A stretch of DNA of 64,000 nucleotides. Origin: Pedobacter panaciterrae (GTDB lineage: Bacteria; Bacteroidota; Bacteroidia; Sphingobacteriales; Sphingobacteriaceae). Both the position numbers and the translations under genes were made by a program. The notes under the pieces were generated by a model. That model ran no database searches and was not told the DNA's origin. It was given only the letters and a program-made list of their open reading frames with translations. Below, piece after piece: positions 25,139 through 34,046 of the stretch. The stretch spans positions 186,001 through 250,000 of the forward strand of contig NZ_LGEL01000011.1 in NCBI RefSeq assembly GCF_001636695.1. The letters are read 5' to 3'. Position 1 is the first letter of the stretch, and each line of letters starts with the position of its first letter.

Positions 25139-28048
25139 CTAATTCAACTTCTCTTTTAATGCCTCGTAGGTCTTTTTATAGTCTGCATTGTCAGGTTCCT
25201 TTTCTACAAGCTTTTTACTCCATGACAGTGCTTTTGTAAGCTCTTCCCTGTCTGCACTATACTCCAGTACAAAATTTGCATTCGTATTTATGGTAGACAG
25301 ATTGGAAGTGTCTTCATATTTCTCTGTATAGTTTACAATTGCCGAAGCAAAAGCTTTCCAGTCTTTACTATAATAAAAAAATAGCTTAGCCCTGGTTACC
25401 GTACGATCGGCAGTTAACGCGTCATATTTTTGGGTAACAGTAGCCGTTATTACTTTCCAGTCAGGAACTTTATCCTCGGCTTTAGCGGCCTCCAAAGCCG
25501 GATTAATAAGTGCATCAGCAATGGCTTTATCCTTTTGCTTAATATCTGCAGTTGCATCAGTCTTTGCTGTATTCTCCTGAGCAGATGCAGCAGTACCAGA
25601 ATTTCCTTTATGCTGATCAACCGCGGCCTGGAACATTCCACGCTCCTGTTCTGAAATGTTATTCCCATATTTACTTAAATATGCAGAAGCTGATGTCACA
25701 TAGTTAGGCCAGTCCTGATTATTATAGAAATGGACTGTCTTTGCACGTAACAAAATCTCCTCCGCCGGAGCACCATAAGGCTTTACCCTTTTCTCAATCG
25801 CCGGCCAATCTACCTTTGCAGGATCGGCAAGCATAGGTTCCATCTCTCCTTTAAAAATCATGTTCATCATATCTACCGTGTATGGTCTATCGCCCAATAC
25901 CTTTTTAAATTCCGGGCCATTCTTAACCATCATGTCAAATCCTGCGTCTTTACTACTTTTGGTAAACTGAGCCACAGAACGGATGTCCTCATCACTTAAG
26001 GGCTGTTTTAGTGTGGTGATATAAGCTTTACCAGCCAATACTGCACCCGGCTTATCACCAGCTTGCGTAGCCATCATGGCCATTTTCTTTAAAAATGCGG
26101 CATCTCTGTTACCATCAATATATTGCTGCAGCATTACACTATAAGCCTGAGCAGGCTCTGTCAGATCCGCATCTTTTGCCGTCACCGCATACGACATGTC
26201 AGCTGTCCTCCCCATCATCTCGAGCCCGCGAGAGATCTCTTGATCCTGCAAATCCGGATTCAACTGACGGTGGATCTTACGTAATTCTGCAAAAGGAATT
26301 TTAATCACCTCTCTATCGTAAGTCATCAATCCATTCTGCTCCCCTTCCACATCAAAGGGCTGGGTATAAATAGAGCCACTCATTCCTTCAGCTTCAAATA
26401 ATTTCAAATGCTGATTCATAATCGTGTATTTCGCTTTTAAAGCGGCAGGTTTCTCCTGGATATACCCCCATGCCGATCCTGCAAGCCATTGGTGGTCAGG
26501 AATAAACACACCAATACCACCAAACTCTCCACAAACCCGTGCCTTGCCATCTTGCTTAAGCGAGTTCATCGGATCCGGATATGCATGCACATCGGTCATG
26601 TCAGCTGCCACATAAGCATTTGGAGAAGGACTGCGCAACTGTTCATTTACATATAACAACTCTCCACTATGTCCATTCAGTATCCTCGAAGGGTCAGTAG
26701 CTTTGATCCATTTGGTCAGGCGCTCCTGATCATATTGTCCCCATTTTTCATTGAACAGTACCCAGGTGGTGATAGAAGGATAATTGTGTAATTGAAGCAA
26801 TATCTCTTTACTACCTTTTTCAAAAGCTTGTTTTGAACCTTCTGGCAAGCCTTGATTCGGGTTCACCATATCCTGCCATACCAGCATACCTATTTTATCA
26901 GCATGGTAATACCAGCGTGCAGGCTCTACCTTAATGTGTTTGCGAATCGTATTGAAACCCATGGCTTTGATCGCTTTGATATCGAAAGCCAGGGCCTCAT
27001 CTGTTGGAGCGGTATATAAACCTTCTGGCCAGAAACCCTGATCTAATGTTCCCAGGTTATAATATGGTTTGTTGTTGAGCATAATGCGGTCGACCCCTTT
27101 GCTGTCTTTAGCGACCGAAATCTTGCGCATCCCAAAGTAGGATTTCACCTCATCTATTACTGCGTTTCCTTTTTTCAGTTTCACCACCAGGTCATATAAA
27201 TATGGGGCGGCCGGAGACCAGAGCTTTGCGTTTTTAAATGGTAATTGCAAATTGGCACCAGTTGTACCTTTCACCTTACTGATGACTTTACCATCAGCCA
27301 GGGCACTTACCTCTACGGTATAACCCGCAGCGCCATTAGCCGCAATATTTAATATGCCTTTATCAATATCAGGAGTCATATACAGCGAAGATATCGATGC
27401 ACCCGGCACCACCTCCATCCAAACCGTTTGCCAGATCCCTGATGTTGGGGTATAATAGATGTTAGCCGGGTTAAGCACTTGCTTGCCATGTGGCCCAACA
27501 CCTTCGCCTGTAGGGTCAAATACTTTTACGACCACTTCATTGCTTCCCTCTTTAAGCGCAGGGGTAATATCTAAAGAAAACTCAGTATATCCACCTTCGT
27601 GTTTTCCAACCTGCTGTCCGTTCACAAATACGGTTGCCTCATAGTCAACAGCACCAAAATTCAGTTTTACTTTATCTCCGCTTTTTGTTTCCGGCTTCAT
27701 AAAAGTTCTCTTATACCAAAGATTTTGACTTGGCTTTAGTTCCTTTTTAACACCTGATAAGGCAGATTCTAATGGATAAGGGACAAGGACCTGTCCTTCA
27801 TAACTAGCGGGTTTTACTGCATTTTTAGCAGTTATCGCATAGTCCCATAATCCATTTAGATTGGTCCAGTTATCGCGTACCATCTGCGGTCTTGGATATT
27901 CTTTTAAAGCATTGGTTGGTGATACATCTTTCGCCCAGCGGCTCTGGATAGTTACCGGTTTCATTTTCCATCCTGTTTGCGCCTGCGTCTTTATTGTAAA
28001 AACAAGGGCCATTACCAAAATTAAGGTCTTAATACTATTTGGTTTCAT
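25139..28048 (-). CDS. Glycoside hydrolase family 2 enzyme with long C-terminal extension
   Basis: 969 residues, exported (signal ending TQAQ). Order: N-terminal sugar-binding beta-domain (about 60-215), immunoglobulin-like domain (about 215-320), TIM barrel (about 320-600). The likely acid/base is Glu434 (LFNEKWGQ) and the likely nucleophile Glu508 (CGEFGG). Family-2 enzymes cover beta-galactosidases, mannosidases and glucuronidases; the substrate is not decided here. The last 360 residues are a mostly helical, Ala/Lys-rich extension with TPR-like features at the end (ALSWSKKLVEKEPDNADYKKTYEAL), not part of the usual family-2 core. The join at residues 602-612 is encoded by a stretch matching the REP-like repeat at 47877-47983. 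It is probably induced through the direct repeats upstream. Confidence 0.92.
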   Translation of the reverse strand: MKPNSIKTLILVMALVFTIKTQAQTGWKMKPVTIQSRWAKDVSPTNALKEYPRPQMVRDNWTNLNGLWDYAITAKNAVKPASYEGQVLVPYPLESALSGVKKELKPSQNLWYKRTFMKPETKSGDKVKLNFGAVDYEATVFVNGQQVGKHEGGYTEFSLDITPALKEGSNEVVVKVFDPTGEGVGPHGKQVLNPANIYYTPTSGIWQTVWMEVVPGASISSLYMTPDIDKGILNIAANGAAGYTVEVSALADGKVISKVKGTTGANLQLPFKNAKLWSPAAPYLYDLVVKLKKGNAVIDEVKSYFGMRKISVAKDSKGVDRIMLNNKPYYNLGTLDQGFWPEGLYTAPTDEALAFDIKAIKAMGFNTIRKHIKVEPARWYYHADKIGMLVWQDMVNPNQGLPEGSKQAFEKGSKEILLQLHNYPSITTWVLFNEKWGQYDQERLTKWIKATDPSRILNGHSGELLYVNEQLRSPSPNAYVAADMTDVHAYPDPMNSLKQDGKARVCGEFGGIGVFIPDHQWLAGSAWGYIQEKPAALKAKYTIMNQHLKLFEAEGMSGSIYTQPFDVEGEQNGLMTYDREVIKIPFAELRKIHRQLNPDLQDQEISRGLEMMGRTADMSYAVTAKDADLTEPAQAYSVMLQQYIDGNRDAAFLKKMAMMATQAGDKPGAVLAGKAYITTLKQPLSDEDIRSVAQFTKSSKDAGFDMMVKNGPEFKKVLGDRPYTVDMMNMIFKGEMEPMLADPAKVDWPAIEKRVKPYGAPAEEILLRAKTVHFYNNQDWPNYVTSASAYLSKYGNNISEQERGMFQAAVDQHKGNSGTAASAQENTAKTDATADIKQKDKAIADALINPALEAAKAEDKVPDWKVITATVTQKYDALTADRTVTRAKLFFYYSKDWKAFASAIVNYTEKYEDTSNLSTINTNANFVLEYSADREELTKALSWSKKLVEKEPDNADYKKTYEALKEKLN
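26215..26243. repeat. REP-like repeat arm inside the family-2 hydrolase gene
   Basis: The segment has TCATCTCGA, C, and GAGAGATCTCTTGA at the same spacing as the 5' arm of the intergenic inverted repeat (47884-47912). By eye, 24 of 30 aligned bases match (one flanking base included). It is in frame on the minus strand and encodes roughly QEISRGLEMM, at the border between the TIM barrel and the helical extension. Confidence 0.6.
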
Positions 28049-28089
28049 AGTCGTTTTTTATGTGTTAGTTTAGTAACAATTGATTGCTA

Positions 28090-28097
28090 CAAAGCTA
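28090..28097 (-). promoter_or_regulatory. Promoter -7 element of the family-2 hydrolase gene
   Basis: On the minus strand this is TAGCTTTG, a full match to TAnnTTTG. Transcription would start near 28083, about 35 bases before the ATG at 28048. The -33 box (TTTT, about 28115-28118) is weak and falls within the nearer direct repeat, as expected of a promoter that needs an activator. Confidence 0.55.
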
Positions 28098-28114
28098 TAC
28101 ACCCTAACTCACAG

Positions 28115-28150
28115 AAAATTGGACTTTAGAACCTAAAAATTGGACTTTAG
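28115..28150 (-). promoter_or_regulatory. Tandem 15-bp direct repeat, likely activator site
   Basis: AAAATTGGACTTTAG occurs twice, at 28115-28129 and 28136-28150, with a period of 21 bases (two helical turns). The pair overlaps and extends upstream of the -33 region of the hydrolase promoter. This layout is usual for AraC-type or hybrid two-component activators in Bacteroidota. The regulator is not identified. Confidence 0.6.
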
Positions 28151-28269
28151 CACACACCCTTTATCACACAAAGACCGCTTAAAACCTAAAAACACCACAA
28201 ACAAAACATTGATAATGAAATATATAACATAAAAAAACAGACAAAATCCGTCAACAAATCAATTAATAT

Positions 28270-28277
28270 TATCTTTG
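28270..28277 (+). promoter_or_regulatory. Promoter -7 element TATCTTTG of the copper-linked operon
   Basis: A full match to TAnnTTTG lies only 6 bases before the ATG at 28284. Transcription would then start at or within a base or two of the ATG, so the message may be leaderless. No clear -33 TTTG is seen at the usual distance. Confidence 0.55.
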
Positions 28278-28283
28278 CGTCAA

Positions 28284-28670
28284 ATGATCAACCGTTTAGT
28301 CGCTATTACATTACTTTTAGCATTGATAAGTGCCAACTTATCCAGGTTTTTCATTTATGCTGAGTTCAAGGTCAATCAGAAATACATTGCAGCTGCTCTT
28401 TGCGAAAACAAGGACAAGCCGCAACTGCATTGTAATGGTAAATGCTACCTGATGAAGAAACTGAAAGAAGCGCAGGATAAAGAAAAGAAACAGGAACAGG
28501 ATGCGCAAAAAAAAGGCGCTCAGGATGTATTTATCGTCAACAATCCAATGTTGCTTTCATTCAATTCGACTAAAACCAAAAAAGAAAAACCTGCTTTGAT
28601 TTCTTTTGATCTTCCTAAATTCAGTTCAGAAATCCTGCACCCACCACCCTTCAATACTATTTTTTCTTAA
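28284..28670 (+). CDS. Small exported Cys-motif protein, first gene of copper-linked operon
   Basis: 128 residues. An N-terminal hydrophobic segment (about 3-25) probably acts as signal or anchor. The middle carries three cysteines in ALCENKDKP and HCNGKCYLMKKL, the latter a CxxxC with a neighbouring His, then a highly charged Lys/Glu/Gln stretch (DKEKKQEQDAQKKG). The C-terminus is Pro-rich (HPPPF). I know the CNGKCYL type of small protein from Bacteroidota genes near metal or TonB functions but cannot name its job; metal binding is a reasonable guess. The ATG at 28284 is preferred over an in-frame TTG three codons earlier, which would lie inside the promoter box. It heads the MbnP/MbnH-type operon. 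Confidence 0.75.
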   Translation: MINRLVAITLLLALISANLSRFFIYAEFKVNQKYIAAALCENKDKPQLHCNGKCYLMKKLKEAQDKEKKQEQDAQKKGAQDVFIVNNPMLLSFNSTKTKKEKPALISFDLPKFSSEILHPPPFNTIFS

Positions 28671-28822
28671 TTAAGACTTCCTCAAGTTACCATTATCCTT
28701 TTCTTAAAAGATTTGGACTATACCGGTATGCTTGAGCTTAAGCAAATTCAATTTATTTCAATTCTGTACTACTCCTCTAATTAACATCGCTTTAGGTGAT
28801 GTTTGGAGGAATTAAAATTCTA

Positions 28823-29689
28823 ATGAATAATATCATGAACACATATATAAAAAGATTAACCACAACACTCCTGTTTACTACCACACTAATTCTTACAGCC
28901 TGTTCTAAAAAAAGTGATCCTACACCTGAATTTCAGGAAAAGAATCTTGCCCCGCTATCTATTGAGTTCGACAACATTGTTGGCGACCGTACACTCACTT
29001 TCAACAATACCGGTAGCTTGTATAAGAATGCAGCGGGTGAACAATTCTCTATTTCGCGTCTGCAGTATTTCATCAGCAACATTAAAGTAACTACTACCCA
29101 GGGCAATACTTATGCTGTAAATCAGGACAGCAGTTACTTTTTGATACAAGGTGATGATAAAGCAACCCGTTTTGCCAGAGTAAAAGTACCGGAAGGCGAT
29201 TACACAAGCTTAACCTTCACTTTAGGGGTTGATAGCTTGCGCAGCACCATGCCAATTGATAAGCGAACCGGAGTATTAGATCCGGCAGCTAACGGCGGAC
29301 ACGATGGTGGTGGAATGTACTGGGGATGGAATAGTGGCTACATCTTCTTTAAGTTTGAAGGAAACTCTGGTGTGATAACAGATGATGCCAATGGCGATCC
29401 TACCGGAAAAAAACAGTTTAAATATCATATTGGCTTTTTTGGTGGCTATAGTGCTCCAACACTCAATAACATTAAGGTAATCAATGTGGATCTGAAAACT
29501 GCCGGAATAGCCAAAGTAAGGAAAGACCGTCAGAGCAACATCCATCTCTTTGTAGATGTGATGAAGGTATTCAATGGAAAGAATTCTTTTAAAATAGTGG
29601 AATATCCGAATGTAATGTTCGGCGATTTTACAGCTAAAATTGCAGCCAATTTTGCCGAAATGTTCAGACACGACCATACAGAAAACTAA
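28823..29689 (+). CDS. MbnP-family copper-binding-type lipoprotein
   Basis: 288 residues, lipoprotein with Cys27 (LILTAC). The body matches the MbnP family: SIEFDNIVGDRTLTFN near the start, FSISRLQYFISNI, and the block GGHDGGGMYWGWNSGYIFFKFEG (quoted in pieces: HDGGGMYWGWNSG, then YIFFKFEG). In methanotrophs, MbnP is the periplasmic partner of the diheme enzyme MbnH, which converts a tryptophan of MbnP to kynurenine and so enables copper binding. The next gene here is an MbnH-type enzyme, six bases away. Start: GGAGGA at 28805-28810 points to the ATG at 28823; the ATG at 28835 is also possible and gives a shorter signal. Confidence 0.85.
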   Translation: MNNIMNTYIKRLTTTLLFTTTLILTACSKKSDPTPEFQEKNLAPLSIEFDNIVGDRTLTFNNTGSLYKNAAGEQFSISRLQYFISNIKVTTTQGNTYAVNQDSSYFLIQGDDKATRFARVKVPEGDYTSLTFTLGVDSLRSTMPIDKRTGVLDPAANGGHDGGGMYWGWNSGYIFFKFEGNSGVITDDANGDPTGKKQFKYHIGFFGGYSAPTLNNIKVINVDLKTAGIAKVRKDRQSNIHLFVDVMKVFNGKNSFKIVEYPNVMFGDFTAKIAANFAEMFRHDHTEN

Positions 29690-29695
29690 AGGGCA

Positions 29696-30742
29696 ATGAA
29701 CAAGAAACACTGGATTGTATTTTCCATACTGGGGTTATTTATTCTGGCCTGTAAAAAAGATATTCCCATCAAAGAAGAAATTGAGAAGTTCCTTGGATTT
29801 CAAAAACCGATCAATTTTCCAGAACCGGAATATAAGTTTGCGAATAACCCTGTTACCAAGGCTGGATTTGAACTGGGCAGGGCGTTGTTTTATGAACCAC
29901 GCCTTTCCCGTAACAACACCATCACCTGTGGTTCCTGCCACATCCAGTCGTCTGCATTTACACAGCATGGACATGATGTAAGCCATGGTATTGAGGATCG
30001 TTTGGGCACACGAAACTCCCCACCTATTATGAATTTAGCCTGGAGCAAGGCTTTCATGTGGGGCGGTGGTGTCTACGACCTCGATCTGCAACCAATTGTG
30101 CCGATCACGACTCATGAAGAAATGGATGAGAACCTGGATAATGTATTGAAAAAAATTAAAGCAGTACCAAAATACACGGCTATGTTCAAAAGTGCATTTG
30201 GAACCGAAGAAGTAACTACAGCGCGCTTTATGAAAGCGCTTTCCCAATTTATGCTCATGTGTGTAAGCAGTAATTCCAAATACGACAAGGTAATGCGCAA
30301 AGAAGCAGGAGTTACATTTACAGCCGATGAGCAGGAGGGCTATACCTTGTTTAAACAAAAATGTGCGTCCTGTCATTCGGAACCTTTATTTACTGATGGA
30401 TCTTTCCGTAACAACGGTTTAGGTATCAGCGCTATCAACGATCAGGGATTCTATGCGGCTACATTGATCAGCACAGATAAGTATAAATTTAAGGTACCCT
30501 CTCTCAGGAATCTGCAATATACTGCTCCATACATGCATGATGGTAGGTTCTTATCGCTGGCAGGTGTATTAGAGCACTACAATTCAGAGGTTCAGCAAAC
30601 CCCGAATTTAGATCCATTACTAAAACAGGCAAACAGATTGGGGATAGCACTTACACAAAACGATCAGGTTAAACTAACAGCATTTTTGGTTACACTGAAC
30701 GATCCTGATTTTATCAATAACACTCTTTTATCAGAACAATAA
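29696..30742 (+). CDS. MbnH/cytochrome-c-peroxidase-family diheme enzyme, lipoprotein
   Basis: 348 residues. Lipoprotein Cys19 (FILAC). Two c-heme sites: CGSCH at 78-82 and CASCH at 223-227. The family traits GRALFYEPRLSRNNTITCGSC (quoted in part), TRNSPPIMNLAWS, VPSLRNLQYTAPYMHDGRF are present. The pairing with an MbnP-type gene directly upstream favours the MbnH subgroup, which uses peroxide to modify its partner protein, over a plain H2O2-scavenging peroxidase. The sequence alone cannot fully separate the two. Confidence 0.87.
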   Translation: MNKKHWIVFSILGLFILACKKDIPIKEEIEKFLGFQKPINFPEPEYKFANNPVTKAGFELGRALFYEPRLSRNNTITCGSCHIQSSAFTQHGHDVSHGIEDRLGTRNSPPIMNLAWSKAFMWGGGVYDLDLQPIVPITTHEEMDENLDNVLKKIKAVPKYTAMFKSAFGTEEVTTARFMKALSQFMLMCVSSNSKYDKVMRKEAGVTFTADEQEGYTLFKQKCASCHSEPLFTDGSFRNNGLGISAINDQGFYAATLISTDKYKFKVPSLRNLQYTAPYMHDGRFLSLAGVLEHYNSEVQQTPNLDPLLKQANRLGIALTQNDQVKLTAFLVTLNDPDFINNTLLSEQ

Positions 30743-30746
30743 GCAC

Positions 30747-31670
30747 ATGAGAATAATCATTACAGCATTTTTGCTGACAATATTTACCATCACTGCCACC
30801 AAAGCCTGCGATATTTGCGGCTGTGGTGTTGGCAGTTACTATCTTGGGATTTTGCCCGAATACAACAAGCGATTTATCGGGCTAAGGTACCAGTACAAAA
30901 CCTTAAGAACCCATTTAGGTCCATTTGGAGAGCGGACTCCAATTACAGCCGACGAAACTTACCAGAGTGCAGAGCTTTGGGGTGGCTGGAATATCGGTAA
31001 CAGGTTCAGAGTACTTGCATTTGTTCCCTACAATTTCAATGAACGTCAAAGCCAGACTGGCAATGGTACCAAAAGCGGTTTGGGAGATATCGCGCTAATG
31101 GGCTATTACAAGCTATTTGACCACAAAGGAACATTAGGCGAACGGTTACTGGTGCAATCCTTATGGATTGGCGGTGGTGTAAAACTGGCTACAGGAAAGT
31201 ATGAGCCATCAGAACGCCTTGCGATTCAGGAATCGCCTAATAATTTTCAACTGGGTACAGCAAGCACTGACTTTACGCTTAATGCAGCTTACGATATCCG
31301 ATGGAATGATCTTGGATTAAATGCAAACGTAAATTACAAAATCAATACAGAGAACAAATATGATTACCGCTATGGCAATAAGTTCACCTCTAATGTACTG
31401 GTTTATCATAAGTTTCGCATCGCTCAGAAAGTTACCATCGCACCAAACATAGGTGTATTGTACGAGACTGCTCAAAAGGATGTTGAAGGTAAAAAGTATG
31501 ATGTAGCAGTATCTGGCGGCTATTCTTTGTCAGCAGTAGGAGGTTTAGAAGTGTCAATGAAGGGCTTATCCTTTGGTGCAAATTATCAGAACGTAAGGTC
31601 TCAGGATCTGGCCGATGGAAGGGCAAGTGCAGGAAACCGCGTTATGGTTCACATGTCTTTACCGTTTTAA
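30747..31670 (+). CDS. Outer-membrane beta-barrel protein with N-terminal Cys cluster
   Basis: 307 residues. A signal peptide ends at about residue 19 (ATKA), directly followed by CDICGCGVG, so three cysteines sit at the very start of the mature protein. The rest alternates polar and hydrophobic residues with aromatic girdles (YQYKTLRTHLGPFGERTP, LWGGWNIGNRFRVLAFVPYNF) and ends in SLPF, a typical outer-membrane barrel end. It is the last gene of the copper-linked operon, 4 bases after the diheme enzyme, and could be a channel or metal-handling porin. Confidence 0.82.
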   Translation: MRIIITAFLLTIFTITATKACDICGCGVGSYYLGILPEYNKRFIGLRYQYKTLRTHLGPFGERTPITADETYQSAELWGGWNIGNRFRVLAFVPYNFNERQSQTGNGTKSGLGDIALMGYYKLFDHKGTLGERLLVQSLWIGGGVKLATGKYEPSERLAIQESPNNFQLGTASTDFTLNAAYDIRWNDLGLNANVNYKINTENKYDYRYGNKFTSNVLVYHKFRIAQKVTIAPNIGVLYETAQKDVEGKKYDVAVSGGYSLSAVGGLEVSMKGLSFGANYQNVRSQDLADGRASAGNRVMVHMSLPF

Positions 31671-31675
31671 TTTAT

Positions 31676-31708
31676 ATCACAAGCCTGCAACTGGAGCAGG
31701 CTTGTGAT
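31676..31708 (+). terminator. Terminator of the copper-linked operon
   Basis: A perfect 13-bp stem pairs ATCACAAGCCTGC (31676-31688) with GCAGGCTTGTGAT (31696-31708) around a 7-base loop, followed by CTTTA. It begins 5 bases after the stop codon. Confidence 0.85.
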
Positions 31709-31740
31709 CTTTACAGAAAACAACGGTCATTTTTTATTGT

Positions 31741-31748
31741 TAACTTTG
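31741..31748 (+). promoter_or_regulatory. Promoter -7 element of the LacI-type regulator
   Basis: TAACTTTG fully matches TAnnTTTG; transcription would start near 31755, about 40 bases before the ATG. No -33 TTTG is seen at the right distance. Confidence 0.4.
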
Positions 31749-31794
31749 GTATCAAACAAAACTGTAACCACACCTTAATTCTTGTATCATCTGT

Positions 31795-32820
31795 ATGGCC
31801 CGTCACTATGTAACAATAAAGGATATTGCAAAAATTTTAAACATCTCCGTTTCTACTGTATCAAGGGCTTTAAGAGATACTTATGATGTGAACCAGGAAA
31901 CCAAGGAGAAGGTACAGGCTTTGGCAGCAGAACTGAATTACAAACCGAATTTTAACGCAACCGGCTTAGCTCAGGGCAGCACCCATAATGTGGGTGTAAT
32001 TTTACCTTTTATTACCAATTATTATTTTTCTACCGTTATTACCGGTATCCAGGAAGTGGCTTATAATAATGGCTATAACATCATACTATTTGTCACCAAT
32101 GATTCTCCCGAGCGTGAACTGGCCATTATGGAAAATCTTTCTGTTTCCAGTTTGGATGGCCTTCTGGTCTCTATTTCATCTGATTCTGACTCCTGCAACC
32201 ACTTCCAGGAAATTATAAATGAAGGCATCCCCGTTGTATTTTTTGACCGGGTGGCCAGCGAAATTGAAACGTCAAAAGTGATGCAAGACGATTACAATGG
32301 GGCATTTGAAGCGGTGGAGCATTTAATTTCGAACGGCTATACTAAAATTGCGCACATTGCAGGCCCAAAAGGCTTAAGCTTTACCGAGGCGCGGCTAAAT
32401 GGATATCTCGACGCTTTAAAAAAACACGGCATTCAGGTAAATGAAGATTGGATCATTTATTCAGGCTTCTCACAGGAATTTGGCGAAAAAGATACACAGC
32501 AGTTGTTAGCGCTGAAACAAAAACCTGATGCCATTTTTGCAGTGAACGATAGAAAAGCCATTGGCGCAATGATTGCGCTTAAAAACAAAGGCATAAAAGT
32601 GGGAGAAGACTTTGGCGTGATTGGTTTTACCAACGACCCCATGTCTACCATTATATCGCCTTCTTTATCTACCATTGCCGAACCTGCTTTCGAAATTGGA
32701 AAGCTCAGTTGTGAATTACTCATTAAACACATAACAAAAAAACACTTCCATGCAGAAGAAATAATGCTGCCCGGTAAGCTGATTGTCAGAGAGTCGACCA
32801 GGCGAAAAGCTAAATCTTAA
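31795..32820 (+). CDS. LacI-family transcription regulator of the amino-sugar locus
   Basis: 341 residues. Helix-turn-helix at the N-terminus (VTIKDIAKILNISVSTVSRAL), hinge helix near 55-60 (NATGLAQG), then a periplasmic-binding-protein-like sensor domain (VGVILPFITNYYFSTVI ... FGVIGFTNDPMSTIISPSLSTI). It converges with nagA, the two reading frames overlapping by 4 bases at their ends. A LacI-type palindrome lies at 44434-44451 before susC at the other end of the locus, its most likely target. The inducer is probably an N-acetylhexosamine phosphate or a related sugar (inference). Confidence 0.92.
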   Translation: MARHYVTIKDIAKILNISVSTVSRALRDTYDVNQETKEKVQALAAELNYKPNFNATGLAQGSTHNVGVILPFITNYYFSTVITGIQEVAYNNGYNIILFVTNDSPERELAIMENLSVSSLDGLLVSISSDSDSCNHFQEIINEGIPVVFFDRVASEIETSKVMQDDYNGAFEAVEHLISNGYTKIAHIAGPKGLSFTEARLNGYLDALKKHGIQVNEDWIIYSGFSQEFGEKDTQQLLALKQKPDAIFAVNDRKAIGAMIALKNKGIKVGEDFGVIGFTNDPMSTIISPSLSTIAEPAFEIGKLSCELLIKHITKKHFHAEEIMLPGKLIVRESTRRKAKS

Positions 32821-34007
32821 CTACTGTAAACAACTTTTCCATTTACAATGGTATACTGAATGCAGATCTGTTGATCAAAAACTACAACATCTGCATCTTT
32901 ACCCACTGTAAGTGCTCCTTTTCGCTCATCCAACCCCATAATCCTTGCAGGAGTTTTGGTCATCATTCTTACTGCTTCTTCTAAAGAAACACCAGCCATA
33001 TTTACCATATTTCTTAGCAATCTGTCGGCCGTAGCCACGCTGCCGGCAAAAGAGGTCCTGTCAGGAAGTTTAGCCACACCGTCTTCAATAATAACCGGTA
33101 ATCCATTTTTACGACTACCCAGAATACTCTCTCCCGGTGGCATACCAGCTCCCCTCATGGCATCAGTAATTAAGGCAGTACGAGATGCTCCTTTGATTTT
33201 ATAGATCAGCTTCAGCAAAGGTGCAGGCAAATGCACGCCATCGGCTATGATCTCAACATCCATTTCATCAATCAGATAACCACTTTCAATCACGCCCGCA
33301 AATCGAAAACAATCGCGTCGGGTTACGCCAGACATACCTGAATAAAAATGTGTAGCCAGAGTATAGCCATTTTCAAAAGCTTCCAGCACTTCTTCATAAA
33401 TAGCATCGGTATGTGCAATTGCAGGAAGTATACCTTTTGATTTTAAATACCGGCCAAATTCAATAGCCCCCTTCAACTCAGGAGCGGCACTCCACCTTTT
33501 CACAATAGATGTAGCAGCCAGTATTTCTTTATATTCTGCCGGATCTGGATCACGTATATAACGAGGATCCTGAGCACCACGCTGGCTTAGTGCGAAATAA
33601 GGTCCCTCCAGGTGCATACCTATAAACTGTGCACCTTTATTATTTAGTTTATCGGCCTGTTCATATATCCTTAAGGTTTCCATCAGGTCTTCCTTTTCAC
33701 TCGTCAATGTTGTAGGGCACATCGCCGTAGTTCCATAGCGGGCATGGATTTCTGCAATACCTAAAAAAGCTTCCACCGTATTGTCCATAAAATCATGCCC
33801 ACCGCCCCCATGTATATGCAGATCTATAAATCCCGGAGCAATGTAGTTTCCCTGTGCATCAATTTCATGAGCATCAGGAAACTCAGCATTACCTTCCTCC
33901 AGCCCCACAATCTTTCCGTTTTCAACCAGCAGCGTTCCCTGCTCAATTGTTTTATAAGGTGTAATCAGTTTTCCGTTATATATTTTTAAACGATTCTGGT
34001 TCATCAT
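32817..34007 (-). CDS. nagA: N-acetylglucosamine-6-phosphate deacetylase
   Basis: 396 residues, cytoplasmic amidohydrolase that removes acetate from GlcNAc-6-phosphate. Metal site DLHIHGGGGHDF near 65, HLEGPYF near 140, AHTDA near 210, THFYSGMS near 230 and the catalytic Asp in ITDAMRGAGMPPG near 290 are all seen, with normal family length. It is the last gene of the locus, after the transporter and before the converging LacI gene. It provides the substrate for NagB. Confidence 0.93.
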   Translation of the reverse strand: MMNQNRLKIYNGKLITPYKTIEQGTLLVENGKIVGLEEGNAEFPDAHEIDAQGNYIAPGFIDLHIHGGGGHDFMDNTVEAFLGIAEIHARYGTTAMCPTTLTSEKEDLMETLRIYEQADKLNNKGAQFIGMHLEGPYFALSQRGAQDPRYIRDPDPAEYKEILAATSIVKRWSAAPELKGAIEFGRYLKSKGILPAIAHTDAIYEEVLEAFENGYTLATHFYSGMSGVTRRDCFRFAGVIESGYLIDEMDVEIIADGVHLPAPLLKLIYKIKGASRTALITDAMRGAGMPPGESILGSRKNGLPVIIEDGVAKLPDRTSFAGSVATADRLLRNMVNMAGVSLEEAVRMMTKTPARIMGLDERKGALTVGKDADVVVFDQQICIQYTIVNGKVVYSS

Positions 34008-34046
34008 AAGCTTAATTTAATCAAATATTCTGTTTTTATGGAATGA

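Noticed and set aside
29696-30742. Simple H2O2-scavenging cytochrome c peroxidase
   Set aside because: Not excluded by sequence alone, but the MbnP-type gene six bases upstream makes the MbnH subgroup more likely.
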